Shown: positions 34,053-43,199, counted from the stretch's first letter. The stretch: DNA of 64,000 nucleotides from an uncultured Chthonomonadales bacterium (GCA_938005745.1 CALLMM010000010.1:1-64000); one strand, 5' to 3'. Notes: a model not told the origin generated them from the sequence alone. Numbers and translations are program-made.

Positions 34053-35264
34053 ATGCAAATAGAGGTGCAAACCGTTGCGTTCTGTTTTGTGTCTGTCACT
34101 GTGTGGCCTGAAATGCATCCTCTTACCTCCCTGGAGTCGGATAGACTGCGCTTCGGTCTGCCGGTATGGTATCGGCGGACTGGCTGGCTGGCGGCTCTGA
34201 GCGGCGTTGCGTCGCTGGCGCTCTATCTACTGCTGCCGGTGTCCGAGCAGACGTGGCGCCCCGCGACGATCGTGGGAGCCGTCGCGCTGCTGCTGCTGGC
34301 GTCGGGGCTGCTGCTGTGGAAGGAGTCGCTGGAGATCCTCCCGCAGCAGAGAACCTATCTCTATGAGCGGGGCTTCTGGCTTCTGCGAAGACGGCGGCGG
34401 GGCGGCACAGACGACTTCCGGCGGCTGGTTCTGCAGGCGGCGGAGCATACGCTTGCCAGCGGGGAGCGGGAGCGCACGCTGATACTGCGCCTGCAGACCC
34501 TCTGGGGAGAGGCGATCCTCTGGAAGACGGAGGAGGAGGAAGAGGCGCGGGATTCCGCAGTGCGCCTGGCGGCGCGTCTGCATCTGGCGCTGCAGGAGTC
34601 GCCCGTGAGCGGCTCCGAGGCGAGGCGTCCCGGTCGCCTCGCCTCGCAGCTGACCGCCGGACTGGTGGGAGCCGGCTTGCTGTGCGTTCTGCTGGCGATG
34701 ACCTGGCCCGTGCTCAGCGGCAGTAAGAGGCTGCGGCTGCCCTCGCTCTCCGTGCCCGAATTCTCGCGAGGACGCGGCTCGCGGATACCGCTCTATAACT
34801 CCTACAACGCGGGTATTGACGCCTACTATCGGGGCGACTACGCGGAGGCGGCGAAGCTCTTTCAGCAGGCTTCCGACGCCTCTCCCGGTGACCCGGATTC
34901 TCAGAATATGCTCGCCTACGCGCTCGCCGGTCAGAATCGGATGGAGGAGGCGCTGAAGGCGGCGATGGAGGCGCATCGGCGCGCTCCCCGCGCCGGCTAC
35001 ATCATGGATACGGTGGGAGAGATGTACGAGCTGCGCAGAGAGTACACGGAGGCGGCAAAGTGGTACCGGAAAGCTCTCGACACTATGTCGGAGAATGAGT
35101 CGCAAGAGACACATGCCAAATACGGGCGGACGCTGCTGGCACTGGGCAGGCAGAAGGAGGCGCGCACGCATCTGGAGTATGCCGCCCGCAACCGCCGCAG
35201 CCGCTGGGGCGCGATGGCGCACGATCTGCTGCAGGAGAGCGAGAAGAGGCAGCCGTCCCGGTGA
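34053..35264 (+). CDS. Membrane protein with C-terminal TPR repeats
   Basis: 403 residues if the ATG at 34053 is used; an ATG at 34113 (MHPLTSLESDRLRFGLP) is equally plausible, and neither has a strong ribosome site. Two hydrophobic helices (LAALSGVASLALYLLLPVSE and IVGAVALLLLASGLLLW) open the protein, a cytoplasmic segment of about 100 residues follows, then a third helix (LVGAGLLCVLLAMTWPVLSG, about 215-234). The C-terminal ~150 residues carry three to four TPR units (GIDAYYRGDYAEAAKLFQQA, EALKAAMEAHRRAP, EYTEAAKWYRKALDTM). Function unknown; the next two genes are envelope genes, so a role in envelope assembly is possible. Confidence 0.75.
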   Translation: MQIEVQTVAFCFVSVTVWPEMHPLTSLESDRLRFGLPVWYRRTGWLAALSGVASLALYLLLPVSEQTWRPATIVGAVALLLLASGLLLWKESLEILPQQRTYLYERGFWLLRRRRRGGTDDFRRLVLQAAEHTLASGERERTLILRLQTLWGEAILWKTEEEEEARDSAVRLAARLHLALQESPVSGSEARRPGRLASQLTAGLVGAGLLCVLLAMTWPVLSGSKRLRLPSLSVPEFSRGRGSRIPLYNSYNAGIDAYYRGDYAEAAKLFQQASDASPGDPDSQNMLAYALAGQNRMEEALKAAMEAHRRAPRAGYIMDTVGEMYELRREYTEAAKWYRKALDTMSENESQETHAKYGRTLLALGRQKEARTHLEYAARNRRSRWGAMAHDLLQESEKRQPSR

Positions 35265-35317
35265 GCCTGCGCGGCGCAGGCGGAATGATTGCACAGCGGG
35301 GAGGGAGGAGAAGATAG

Positions 35318-36430
35318 ATGAGACACAGGAGCGGCGGGATCGTTACGACATGCGCGCTCTGGCTGCTCTGTATGGCGGCGGGGGCGCGCGGCGACTTTAT
35401 CTTTCTGGGCAGCGCGCGCGCCGTCTCGATGGGCGGGGCGGGGCTGGCGGTGGTGGATCGTTCCGGTCTGACCACCGCAGTCAACCCGGCTTCTCTGGCG
35501 ATGCTGGAGCGAAAAGTTCAGGCGGACTATCCCGGCTTTGGCGTTCGCGCGCGCGGCATTCCCATCGGCGAGGCGCTGGATCACCTCTTCGGGAACCCGG
35601 ATAAGAACGACTCGGTCGGTCTGGCGCGCGATTTCGGCAAGCGCGACTCCAGTTTTAGCGTGCATCTGGACTGGGGACTGCGGTTCGGACCGCTGGAGGC
35701 GCGCACCACCGGGCTGGCGACCGTGCGCCTGCTGCCTAATCCGGCGTTTCAGCGCTGGGCGAAGACCGCCGAGGGCAATACAGACCTGCTGACCGGAGCG
35801 GAGCAGGCGGATCTGTTCGGCGCGGCGATCTATGCTCTGCCCGCCGTCAGCTTCGCGCAGAGGGTCTCGCCGGACGGCAGCCCGACGCGGGTGGATGTGG
35901 GCGCGCGCTTCAAACTGATGCGCGCCCTCTACTCTCACTACCTGGTGCGCGCCGATAATCTGCGTAACAACAGCCCTGCGGTCCCGGCTCCCGAACTCAA
36001 CGGCGGCACCACCCTCACGAAAGACGGATTGGGCGTAGACTTCGGTCTGATCGTCTACCCCGCCAATCGAAGCGGCTTCACGGGCGCGCTGGTGATCACC
36101 AACCTGATAGATCCGCCGTTTCGTTTCGATGGGACGGACGCAGGCGGAGCCTACAAACGGTATGACCTTCAGCCGCGCAGCATCTCGGTGGGATCCGCCT
36201 GGCAGCAGCGCGACAGCGTGGTGGTCGCGCTCGACCTGATAGACCTGACCCGAGCATATGGCGCGGCGCAGCTTCGCCTGGGAGCGGAGTATCAGACGAC
36301 GCGCAAGATCGCGCTGCGAACCGGCTACAACAGCGCCAAAGGCTTCACGGTGGGGGTGGGGTACGGCGCATTTAACTTCGCCTACGGGAACCGCGTGCCG
36401 CTGGAGGTAACGCATACCCTGCGGTTTTAG
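35318..36430 (+). CDS. Outer-membrane beta-barrel protein (TraF/PorV-like)
   Basis: 370 residues. A signal peptide (TTCALWLLCMAAGARG) is followed by DFIFLGSARAVSMGGAGLAV and TTAVNPASLAML, the opening typical of TraF/UPF0164/PorV-like barrels in which a GSARA-x-x-MGGA strand leads to NPA. Alternating hydrophobic strands run to a C-terminal VTHTLRF, whose final Phe is a BAM recognition signal. This is direct evidence that the organism has an outer membrane. It stands 26 bases before the SurA-like gene, which may fold it. Confidence 0.8.
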   Translation: MRHRSGGIVTTCALWLLCMAAGARGDFIFLGSARAVSMGGAGLAVVDRSGLTTAVNPASLAMLERKVQADYPGFGVRARGIPIGEALDHLFGNPDKNDSVGLARDFGKRDSSFSVHLDWGLRFGPLEARTTGLATVRLLPNPAFQRWAKTAEGNTDLLTGAEQADLFGAAIYALPAVSFAQRVSPDGSPTRVDVGARFKLMRALYSHYLVRADNLRNNSPAVPAPELNGGTTLTKDGLGVDFGLIVYPANRSGFTGALVITNLIDPPFRFDGTDAGGAYKRYDLQPRSISVGSAWQQRDSVVVALDLIDLTRAYGAAQLRLGAEYQTTRKIALRTGYNSAKGFTVGVGYGAFNFAYGNRVPLEVTHTLRF

Positions 36431-36456
36431 GACGTTTCGGCAAGGAGTATCATCCC

Positions 36457-37413
36457 ATGTACTGCTCGATCCTGCGCGCCTGCCTCGCGCTGGCGTGTCT
36501 TTTCGTTTCTGGCGGCGCTCTGGCGCAGAGCGAGGTTGCCGCCACGGTCAACCGGGACACCATTACGGTAGCGGAGTGGCAGATGCGCCTGCAGAACCTG
36601 CGCGCCCAGGACTTTCTGGCTTCCACCAACCCGTTACGCTTCAAAACGGAGTCTGCCGGACAGATCGCGATCGAGTCTCTGATCGCCAGTCGTCTGGCGC
36701 TGCAGTACGCTGAGAAGGTCGGGCTGCTGCCGACCGACGCCGAAATCGAGGCGGAGATGCCGCGGGTAAAGCAGCAGCCGGCGGTGGCGCAGGCGCTGGA
36801 GCGCAAGCGGATCACCGAGGAGTTTCTGCGCTATGAGGTGCGGGTACAGCGCGCGCTGTACAACATCGCCACCGTCAATGAGAGCGTCTCGCCGAGCGAG
36901 GTGAAAGCCTTCTACGACCGCAACCCCGCGCTGTTCGGAACGCCGGAGCAGTGGCAGCTTGCCGTGATCCGCCTCTCCAACGCGCAGGCAGCCGAGAAGG
37001 CGCAGGCAGAGATCAAGCAGGGGACGCCCTTCGCCAGCGTCGCCGTGAAGTATACCGAGGATGCGAACACGCGCCAGAGGGGCGGCGATCTGGGCTTCAT
37101 CAGCGTCAACGATCCGGGACTGCCCGGCTATGTGCGGGAGGCGGTTCAGAAGCTGAAGGTGGGCGAGGTGACGCCTACCCTGCAGAGCGCGGGAACCGGA
37201 GGACGCACGACCTTCCTGATTGTGCGGCTTCTGGCGAAGCGGGAGGCGAACATTCCGCCGCTGGAGCAGGTTCAGGAGCAGGCGCGGCGCATGGCGCTGT
37301 TTGAGAAGGTCGGCGGCATGGCGGGGGCGGACAGGAAGCTGGAGGAGTTTCGGAAGACCGCCGTCATCTCGGTGAGCCTGCCCGGCTATCAGGACCTCTA
37401 CAGAAAGCCCTGA
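36457..37413 (+). CDS. SurA/PpiC-like peptidyl-prolyl isomerase
   Basis: 318 residues. Signal peptide MYCSILRACLALACLFVSGG with a cut after ALA. A SurA-like N-terminal helical domain (about 25-150) precedes one parvulin domain (about 150-265): PEQWQLAVIRLSNAQAAEKA, FASVAVKYTEDANTRQRGGD, LGFISVNDPGLPGYVREAVQ and LKVGEVTPTL. It should catalyse proline isomerisation and chaperone outer-membrane proteins in the periplasm. It follows a beta-barrel gene, a natural client. Confidence 0.9.
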   Translation: MYCSILRACLALACLFVSGGALAQSEVAATVNRDTITVAEWQMRLQNLRAQDFLASTNPLRFKTESAGQIAIESLIASRLALQYAEKVGLLPTDAEIEAEMPRVKQQPAVAQALERKRITEEFLRYEVRVQRALYNIATVNESVSPSEVKAFYDRNPALFGTPEQWQLAVIRLSNAQAAEKAQAEIKQGTPFASVAVKYTEDANTRQRGGDLGFISVNDPGLPGYVREAVQKLKVGEVTPTLQSAGTGGRTTFLIVRLLAKREANIPPLEQVQEQARRMALFEKVGGMAGADRKLEEFRKTAVISVSLPGYQDLYRKP

Positions 37414-37439
37414 GGCGTCATCGCGGCAGTAGAGAGCGG

Positions 37440-37467
37440 GACAGGGGGGCGGTACCGCCCCCCTGTC
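37440..37467. terminator. Two-way terminator, 28-bp perfect palindrome
   Basis: GACAGGGGGGCGGT is followed directly by ACCGCCCCCCTGTC, a complete palindrome between the convergent PpiC-like and prepilin genes. GTT follows on the plus strand. The position and stability make termination in both directions likely. Confidence 0.6.
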
Positions 37468-37496
37468 GTTATGCGCCTTGATAACCGGAAGCCGGA

Positions 37497-38303
37497 TCAG
37501 TAGTTGCAGTCGTATCCGGCGGAGCGTGCCAGGTTGGCGAAATACTCGCGCTCGTTGTTCTTCGGGGCGAAGTTTTGCGCGACGGAGCACCAGGCGGCGG
37601 GACGCGCCAGCGCGTAGTCGGCGCTGGGAGGCGGCGGATGCGGGTAGAACTTATCTCCGGCGATGAACTTGGCATGTCCGTCGCAGAAGGTGTAGTTCGC
37701 GCCGTTCTGATGCCGCCAGGGCGCGCTGCGGGTGTAGTATCCCAGCTTCCAGACGTACTTTTCGGCGTAGCCCTGGAAGAAGTGCGGCGGGTCGAGACGA
37801 CCGCTGGTGCCGCCATCGCCAACGAAGACGATGCTGGCAGGCGTCTCGATCTCCGGCTGCTTGATGTAGCGGTAGTAGAACGGACTGCGGGGATCAAAGT
37901 CGTAGATCAACGCCTGATTGATACCCATGCTGCGGAAGGACGCATCCCGCTCGGATGACGGGCAACGCCAGACGCCGCCGCGGTCTAGACGCGCTGGGTT
38001 GCCGCTCTTGACATAGGGCAGCAGAATCGCATCCCAATAGCGGTCGGAGGTGTCCAAGCCGCGGTTGGGACGATCAACGTAGTACATGTACCAGTACTCT
38101 GACCAGGTCGGGAATCCCTCGTCGTAGTCCTGCGCGTAGAGCATCAGCGCGGTGCCGATCTGCTTGTTGTTGCTCAGGCAGGAGATAGCGCGCGCCTTTT
38201 CACGCGCCTGGGCAAAGACGGGGAACAGAATAGCCGCAAGAATCGCAATGATGGCGATCACAACGAGCAGCTCGATGAGGGTAAAACCGGAGGATTTGCG
38301 CAA
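37497..38303 (-). CDS. Type II/IV prepilin-like protein (DUF1559-like)
   Basis: 268 residues from a TTG at 38303 with TAGGAGA upstream. [19 protein letters not shown] gives the canonical Gly-Phe cleavage site after a six-residue leader; [20 protein letters not shown] follows. The DG box [20 protein letters not shown] is near residue 205, and a ~50-residue extension follows it, ending in AGYDCNY. A presumed pseudopilin or surface protein. It lies 63 bases downstream of a small membrane protein gene on the same strand. Confidence 0.9.
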   Translation of the reverse strand: MRKSSGFTLIELLVVIAIIAILAAILFPVFAQAREKARAISCLSNNKQIGTALMLYAQDYDEGFPTWSEYWYMYYVDRPNRGLDTSDRYWDAILLPYVKSGNPARLDRGGVWRCPSSERDASFRSMGINQALIYDFDPRSPFYYRYIKQPEIETPASIVFVGDGGTSGRLDPPHFFQGYAEKYVWKLGYYTRSAPWRHQNGANYTFCDGHAKFIAGDKFYPHPPPPSADYALARPAAWCSVAQNFAPKNNEREYFANLARSAGYDCNY

Positions 38304-38366
38304 GGTTTCTCTCCTAAAACGAATTTTGCTTGAGAGCTCGCTCTATCTGCGCCAGAGAGGGCAGCT

Positions 38367-38708
38367 CTAGCCTCCCGGCGTCTCATGTCCGGCTCCGCTC
38401 TCTTTGCCGGACGTCGGTTCAGCGGGGCGGGTTGGTTCAACCACCCCAAGATCTTTACTCTCTGCGCCGAGAGTGGTTCCAGCGCTGGGACCGGAGGGTT
38501 GTGTTGCGGCGGGTCCGGTCGGATCCCTGACCAGCGTGGAGTTATCGGTCGGGGCAGGGCTGAAAAAGAGGGCGCGCGCAACATACAGGACGATCGCTAG
38601 CGTTGCAACACTGATCAGAATGATCAGCAGGGGCTTTGGTACAGTCGAGTTTCCCGTGGTGCCAGATTTGGAAGGTCGGGCCGGTTTCCCCCCAATGACC
38701 ATCGGCAT
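38367..38708 (-). CDS. Small single-pass membrane protein, partner of prepilin
   Basis: 113 residues from the ATG at 38708, nine bases after GAGGAG; an earlier ATG at 38717 touches that site and is less likely. A Ser/Thr/Gly-rich start (GGKPARPSKSGTTGNSTVPK) precedes one helix (PLLIILISVATLAIVLYVAR) and a Pro/Thr/Ser-rich tail (GPAATQPSGPSAGTT). It has the same layout as the 10218-10448 protein, here placed before rather than after the prepilin. No known family was recognised. Confidence 0.65.
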   Translation of the reverse strand: MPMVIGGKPARPSKSGTTGNSTVPKPLLIILISVATLAIVLYVARALFFSPAPTDNSTLVRDPTGPAATQPSGPSAGTTLGAESKDLGVVEPTRPAEPTSGKESGAGHETPGG

Positions 38709-38812
38709 ACGGTTCATCTCCTCTCTATCTGGACAAAAGTCGGCAGTCGGGCAGTTCTCACATATAGCATACACAACAGGGAGCTAGAGTATGAGATAAG
38801 CTTTTTGAGAAT

Positions 38813-38879
38813 CTAACACGTGCATTTAAACCTAACACAAGGTGAGGTAGTTTGTCAAGGTCGTAACGATCATCTAACA
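38813..38879 (-). promoter_or_regulatory. Candidate promoter region with CTAACA direct repeats
   Basis: The 350-base gap 38709-39059 has no gene. On the minus strand TTGACA (38858-38853) lies 17 bases from a weak TTAGGT (38835-38830), which could drive the small protein and prepilin genes. CTAACAC occurs at 38813-38819 and 38832-38838 (19 bases apart), with a related CTAACAA at 38873-38879; the spacing suggests binding sites. Promoter strength is uncertain. Confidence 0.3.
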
Positions 38880-39059
38880 AAGGAATATTTTGCTTCTTGT
38901 ATCGTATCATGAAGAATTGTCCGCTTGGCGATCCTGGAAGAGGTTTTCTCATCCGCCGGCTGTACAGGAGCACCTGAGTCGGATATAATGATCCCGGCTG
39001 CAGTGCGGCGGCGACGCCGCTCCTGCGCCCGAGAACCTCTCATTGCGTGAGAAACCATC

Positions 39060-40505
39060 GTGAACATCATTCTGATCAGCCTCGACACGACGCGCGCCGA
39101 CCGCCTCTCCTGTTACGGATACTCTCGCGTTACCAGCCCGCACATAGATGCGGTCGCCGCCGCCGGCGCGCTCTTCACCGATTTTTACAGCCCGCATATC
39201 CCCACCTTCCCCGGACACACCACCATGATGACGGGGCGGGATGTCTACGCCCATCTGGTTACCGGGCAGTCGGCGACGCCGGAGCCTTCGACGCAGATCC
39301 CGATGCTGGCGGAGATCCTGTCGGCGCACGGCTACTACACGGCAGCCGCCGACAATCTGGGGCGCTGGTTTACGCGCGGGTTTCAGAAGTACGAGACCTA
39401 CTCCTGGGACACCAGCAGCATGAAGGTATGGCGCAAGGCGGAGCAGGTCAACGCCGCCGCGCTGAAGGTAGTGAACGAGGCGGCGCAGCAGGATAAGCCG
39501 TTTTTCCTCTTTCTGCACTACTGGGACCCGCACACCCCCTATCTGCCCCCCGCACCCTTCTCCCGCATGTTCTATGAGGGCGACGAGCGCGACCCCGGCA
39601 ACCGCTCGATGGAGCCGGTCTGGCAGTTTGAGAACTTCCGCTGGTATTTTAACGAGTGGATGCCCGGCGTGACCGATATCGAGTTTCCCAAGGCGCAGTA
39701 CGACGCCGAGATCGCCTATATGGACGCCTGCCTGGCGCATCTGTTCGTGCGACTGAAGGAGCTGCGGCTGGAGGAGGACACCCTGCTGATCCTGACGGCA
39801 GATCACGGGGAGGAGCTGGACGAACACGGGTGCTGGTTCGATCATCACGGACTCTACGAGCCGAACATCCGCATCCCGCTCATCCTGCGGCTGCCCGGCA
39901 GGATCCCGGCGGGGGCGCGCGTGCCGGGATTGACACGGATGCAGGATATTGCGCCGACCATTTTGGACTACTCCGGGCTGCTCGATCCCGGACAGAAGTT
40001 CGACGGGACCAGCCTGCGTCCGCTGATCGAGATACCGGCGAACGGCAGCTATATCGCGCGCGGAACCTGCGATGCGCTGTATCTGACCGAAAACACCTGG
40101 ATGAAGAAGCGCGCTGTGCGCACGCATGCATGGAAGCTGATCGTCTCGCTGGAGCCGGATATCCATAACTTCCCGATGGTCGAACTCTACCGTCTGACGA
40201 CCGACCCGCAGGAGAAGATCAATGTGGCGTCAGAGTATCCAGAGGTGGTGAGCGATCTGCGAGCGCTCATGGAGGAGCATCTGCGCCGACGGCTGGCGGA
40301 GACCGGACAGGAGGACCCGCTGCCTGTACAGCCGATCCCGCTGCGGCGAATCGGACGGGTAGAGGCGGCGGTTCCACGCGATGAGAAGCTGCCCGCGACC
40401 GAAGAGGCGCAGGAGACGACCCCGGCGGAAAAAACGACCGCCGGCGCGGATGAGAAGCTGGAGGCGGGCGACTTTGTCGGCTATGAGCGTGAGGAGCAGG
40501 CATGA
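39060..40505 (+). CDS. Alkaline-phosphatase/sulfatase-superfamily hydrolase with Thr nucleophile position
   Basis: 481 residues from a GTG at 39060. The sulfatase-type opening NIILISLDTTRADRLSCYGY supplies the first metal Asp. Where sulfatases have C/S-x-P-x-R, this protein has TFPGHTTMMTG (about residues 47-57): Thr in the nucleophile position and His in place of Arg. Metal ligands recur in TADHGEELDEHG and FDHHGLYEPNIRIPLIL. The Thr resembles nucleotide pyrophosphatases and phosphonoacetate hydrolase, so a phosphodiester or phosphonate is a better guess than a sulfate ester. The last ~60 residues are an acidic, Ala/Glu/Thr-rich tail. No signal peptide is visible. It overlaps the PhyH gene by four bases. 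Confidence 0.8.
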   Translation: MNIILISLDTTRADRLSCYGYSRVTSPHIDAVAAAGALFTDFYSPHIPTFPGHTTMMTGRDVYAHLVTGQSATPEPSTQIPMLAEILSAHGYYTAAADNLGRWFTRGFQKYETYSWDTSSMKVWRKAEQVNAAALKVVNEAAQQDKPFFLFLHYWDPHTPYLPPAPFSRMFYEGDERDPGNRSMEPVWQFENFRWYFNEWMPGVTDIEFPKAQYDAEIAYMDACLAHLFVRLKELRLEEDTLLILTADHGEELDEHGCWFDHHGLYEPNIRIPLILRLPGRIPAGARVPGLTRMQDIAPTILDYSGLLDPGQKFDGTSLRPLIEIPANGSYIARGTCDALYLTENTWMKKRAVRTHAWKLIVSLEPDIHNFPMVELYRLTTDPQEKINVASEYPEVVSDLRALMEEHLRRRLAETGQEDPLPVQPIPLRRIGRVEAAVPRDEKLPATEEAQETTPAEKTTAGADEKLEAGDFVGYEREEQA

Positions 40506-41239
40506 TCCCGACGATTACTCCGGAGCAGATAACCGCCTTTCGCGAGAAGGGCTACTTCGTTCTTGAAAACGTCTTTACCCGTGAGGAGATGGAGACGCTC
40601 GGCGGGCTGATCGAGGCGCATCACTGGCAGCACGAGCAGCGTCTGAAGGAGGTCGGCACGGAGGGCATCTCCCGCGCCGGAGAGATCTCCTTCACCGCCT
40701 TTCTGGCGGAGCAGGATGAGGGGATACGCCGGTTTGTGCTGCGTCCGGAGTTTGTTCATATCGCCACGACTTTGCTCGGTCCGGATGTGGATCTCTACTG
40801 GAATCAGTCGGTCTTCAAGGGACCGGACGGCAGCGCGCAGTTTCCATGGCATCAGGACGACGGCTATACCCCGGTGACGCCCTCGCCCTATCTGACGCTC
40901 TGGCTCGCCATCAACGACGCTACGCCGGAGAACGGCTGCATCTCGGTGCTGCCCGGCTCGCATAAGGGAGGCTTGCGTCCGCATCAGCAGACCCCTCTCG
41001 GTCTGGCGTGTCACTCTCTGGACGATCCGGATCAGGGGGTGATGGTTCCAGTGCGCGCCGGCTCGATGGCGGCATTTCAGTCGCTGACGGTGCACAAGAG
41101 CGGCGTCAACCGCTCGCAGGGCTTCCGCAAGGCGTATGTTATCCAGTATTCGCAGGCGGGGCTGCGTAATGCCGTGACGGGGGAGCGGATCGAAAACCGC
41201 ATTGCGCTCGCCCGAGGGGGGCAGGCGGTGTCCGCCTGA
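40502..41239 (+). CDS. Phytanoyl-CoA dioxygenase (PhyH) family Fe(II)/2-oxoglutarate oxygenase
   Basis: 245 residues. The 2-His-1-carboxylate triad is visible: H-x-D in FPWHQDDGYTP (about residues 117-119) and the distal His in SLTVHKSGVNRS, with the 2-oxoglutarate Arg in FRKAYVIQYSQ. LWLAINDATPENGCISVLPG is the usual family strand. Such enzymes hydroxylate small molecules, including 2-aminoethylphosphonate (PhnY). Its ATG overlaps the upstream hydrolase stop (ATGA), so the two are coupled and may act in sequence on one substrate (inference). Confidence 0.88.
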   Translation: MIPTITPEQITAFREKGYFVLENVFTREEMETLGGLIEAHHWQHEQRLKEVGTEGISRAGEISFTAFLAEQDEGIRRFVLRPEFVHIATTLLGPDVDLYWNQSVFKGPDGSAQFPWHQDDGYTPVTPSPYLTLWLAINDATPENGCISVLPGSHKGGLRPHQQTPLGLACHSLDDPDQGVMVPVRAGSMAAFQSLTVHKSGVNRSQGFRKAYVIQYSQAGLRNAVTGERIENRIALARGGQAVSA

Positions 41240-41257
41240 CGCCCCGCTCACCGTAGA

Positions 41258-41288
41258 GCAGCCCGGATGCGCAACGCATCCGGGCTGC
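41258..41288. terminator. Two-way terminator between phyH and motB
   Basis: GCAGCCCGGATGCG (41258-41271) and CGCATCCGGGCTGC (41275-41288) make a 14-bp stem with a three-base CAA loop, between two convergent genes. It is among the most stable hairpins in the window; no clear U-tract follows. Confidence 0.65.
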
Positions 41289-41293
41289 GACGA

Positions 41294-42211
41294 TTAATGG
41301 TGTTCCGGCTTCGGAGAAGGCTCTGGGATGCCCTCTTTGCCGGACGGAGGCCGGATGTTCGGAGGGGGCGGAGAGAGCATATTGTGCACATTCTCCGGAC
41401 CGACCTCCCGCGCCGCGGCGGAGGTGGTACGCGGCGAGTACTGCACCAGAATGCTGATGCGCCGGTTGGAGAAGTGCATCGGGTTTTCCGGATTGCGCAG
41501 CCGTCGGTCCGCATAACCGCGCACCTCCACAATCTGATTATGCGCCAGGATCGGCGCCATGATCCGCCGAGCCGCGTTCGCGCGATCCGAAGAGAGTTCC
41601 CAGTTGGAGTAGCCGGCGTTACCGCGCGCAAAGGGCTGCGCGTCGGTATGTCCCTCCAGGATGATCGGGTTGGGGAGAGCCGCCAGCTCCTTCGCGATCA
41701 TCCGCAGCAGGTCTTCGGTGCGCTTCTTCGTCACCGCGCTGCCGGTTTCGAAGAAGAGCGACTGCACACCGTCCAGAAGCTCCACGCGCAGTCCCTCGGT
41801 CGTAACATTGATGTCTATGTACTGCTGGAACTGCTTGAACTCCGGCAGTTTGCGGATCTTTGCCTCCAGCGCCTCCTTGGCGATCTTGAAACGCTCTCCC
41901 TCCGCCTCCTTCTCCTCCTGCAGAAGGGCGGCTTGCGACTTCATGATGGAGGGCTGAGAGGAGGATTCGCGCCCCAGTCCGATCGGGTTTCTGCCGCCCG
42001 CGTGCGAGCGCATCATGCCCATCGGATCGTTGAAATAGGCGGCGATGGCTTTGCGGGTGTCCTGGTTCAGTCCGAGTATCCACATCACCAGAAAGAAAGC
42101 CATCATCGCTGTGACGAAGTCGGCGTAGGCGACCTTCCACGATCCTCCGTGATGCCCTACGTGACCGCCTTTCTTTTTGACGATGATGACCGGACGCTCT
42201 TCGTTATTCAT
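41294..42211 (-). CDS. motB: Flagellar motor stator protein MotB
   Basis: 305 residues. A basic cytoplasmic start (IIVKKKGGHVGHHGGSWKVA) leads to a single helix beginning YADFVTAMMAFFLVMWIL, which carries the proton-conducting Asp (YAD). The plug region follows, then an OmpA peptidoglycan-binding domain (about 150-270) with LFFETGSAVTKKRTEDLLRM and ILEGHTDAQPFARGNAGYSN, WELSSDRANAARR. The C-terminus is Pro-rich. It is 26 bases downstream of motA on the same strand. It implies a motile or formerly motile cell, but no other flagellar gene is in the window. Confidence 0.95.
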   Translation of the reverse strand: MNNEERPVIIVKKKGGHVGHHGGSWKVAYADFVTAMMAFFLVMWILGLNQDTRKAIAAYFNDPMGMMRSHAGGRNPIGLGRESSSQPSIMKSQAALLQEEKEAEGERFKIAKEALEAKIRKLPEFKQFQQYIDINVTTEGLRVELLDGVQSLFFETGSAVTKKRTEDLLRMIAKELAALPNPIILEGHTDAQPFARGNAGYSNWELSSDRANAARRIMAPILAHNQIVEVRGYADRRLRNPENPMHFSNRRISILVQYSPRTTSAAAREVGPENVHNMLSPPPPNIRPPSGKEGIPEPSPKPEHH

Positions 42212-42237
42212 TCTCTATCTCTGGTCTGTGCTGCGCC

Positions 42238-43098
42238 TCAGGCGCTGGCGTTGCTGCGCAGGGAACTCTCCAGTTCAGCGAAGGTACAGCGCACCGCCGG
42301 CTCGACGTTGCGACGCGCAAATTCGACCGCCGTCAGGGGAGCGTCGCCCCGCGCAAAGGAGAGCAGCGCGGCGCGAATGCAGGAGAGGTACTGCGCCTCC
42401 GCATTCAGGCGGCTCTCCAGCGCATGCGCGACAGGCTGGAAGATGCCGTAGGCAAAGAGAATGCCCAGGAAGGTTCCGACCAGCGCGGCGGCGACGTGAT
42501 GTCCGATCTCCTCCGGCTTGCCCCCGATGGAACCCATCGTCACCACGACGCCGAGAACCGCCGCAACGATCCCGTAGCCGGGCATCGCGTCACCGGTCTT
42601 GGCGATGATGTTCGGGACCATCTCCGCCTCTTTGTGATGCGCCTCCAGATCGGCGTCCATCATCTCGGCGAGATCGTATGCCTGCACTGTCCCGGTAATG
42701 ACGACCTTGAGCGTGTCCGCCAGAAAGTCTACGGCGTGGTGGTTGGCGATGAAGCCGGGATACTTCTTGAAAAATTCGCTCTCATGCGGCTTCTCCGCAT
42801 GGTGCTCCAGCGCAACCATGCCCTCCCGACGCGCCAGCATGAACAGATCGTAGAGCATCTTCAGCAGTTCGTTGTAGGACTTCTTCTCAAAGGGACTCGG
42901 CTTCAGCAGGCTGATGACCGCTTTGAGGATTTTGACGATCATCGAGGGCGGATTGCCGATCACCATGGACCCCAGCGCGGCTCCGCCAATGACGATGAAC
43001 TCCGATATCTGAATCAACACGACTATCTGGCCGCCCGCCATCGTGAAGCCGACGATGATGCTTCCGAACAGCACAGCCAGACCTATGATGAAAAACAT
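42238..43098 (-). CDS. motA: Flagellar motor stator protein MotA
   Basis: 286 residues with four membrane segments: FFIIGLAVLFGSIIVGFTMA and IVVLIQISEFIVIGGAALGS at the start, and GDAMPGYGIVAAVLGVVVTM and ALVGTFLGILFAYGIFQPVA after the large cytoplasmic loop. The loop contains ARREGMVALEHHAEKPHESE. The Pro-rich PGYGI and P in FQPVA positions match the stator prolines that couple ion flow to rotation. Heads the motA-motB unit. Confidence 0.95.
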   Translation of the reverse strand: MFFIIGLAVLFGSIIVGFTMAGGQIVVLIQISEFIVIGGAALGSMVIGNPPSMIVKILKAVISLLKPSPFEKKSYNELLKMLYDLFMLARREGMVALEHHAEKPHESEFFKKYPGFIANHHAVDFLADTLKVVITGTVQAYDLAEMMDADLEAHHKEAEMVPNIIAKTGDAMPGYGIVAAVLGVVVTMGSIGGKPEEIGHHVAAALVGTFLGILFAYGIFQPVAHALESRLNAEAQYLSCIRAALLSFARGDAPLTAVEFARRNVEPAVRCTFAELESSLRSNASA

Positions 43099-43199
43099 GC
43101 TCGGTTACCTCACGGACACACGGCAGGCGCAGGCGCGTATCGGCGCGCCGGCGCAGACTGGCGCGTCGGCGCAGGAGAGCCTGTACCCTCCGTTCATTA

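Noticed and set aside
41294..43098. MotA/MotB as ExbB/TolQ-type proteins
   Set aside because: The four-helix MotA layout with its large cytoplasmic loop and the single-helix YADF plus OmpA domain of MotB are those of flagellar stators.
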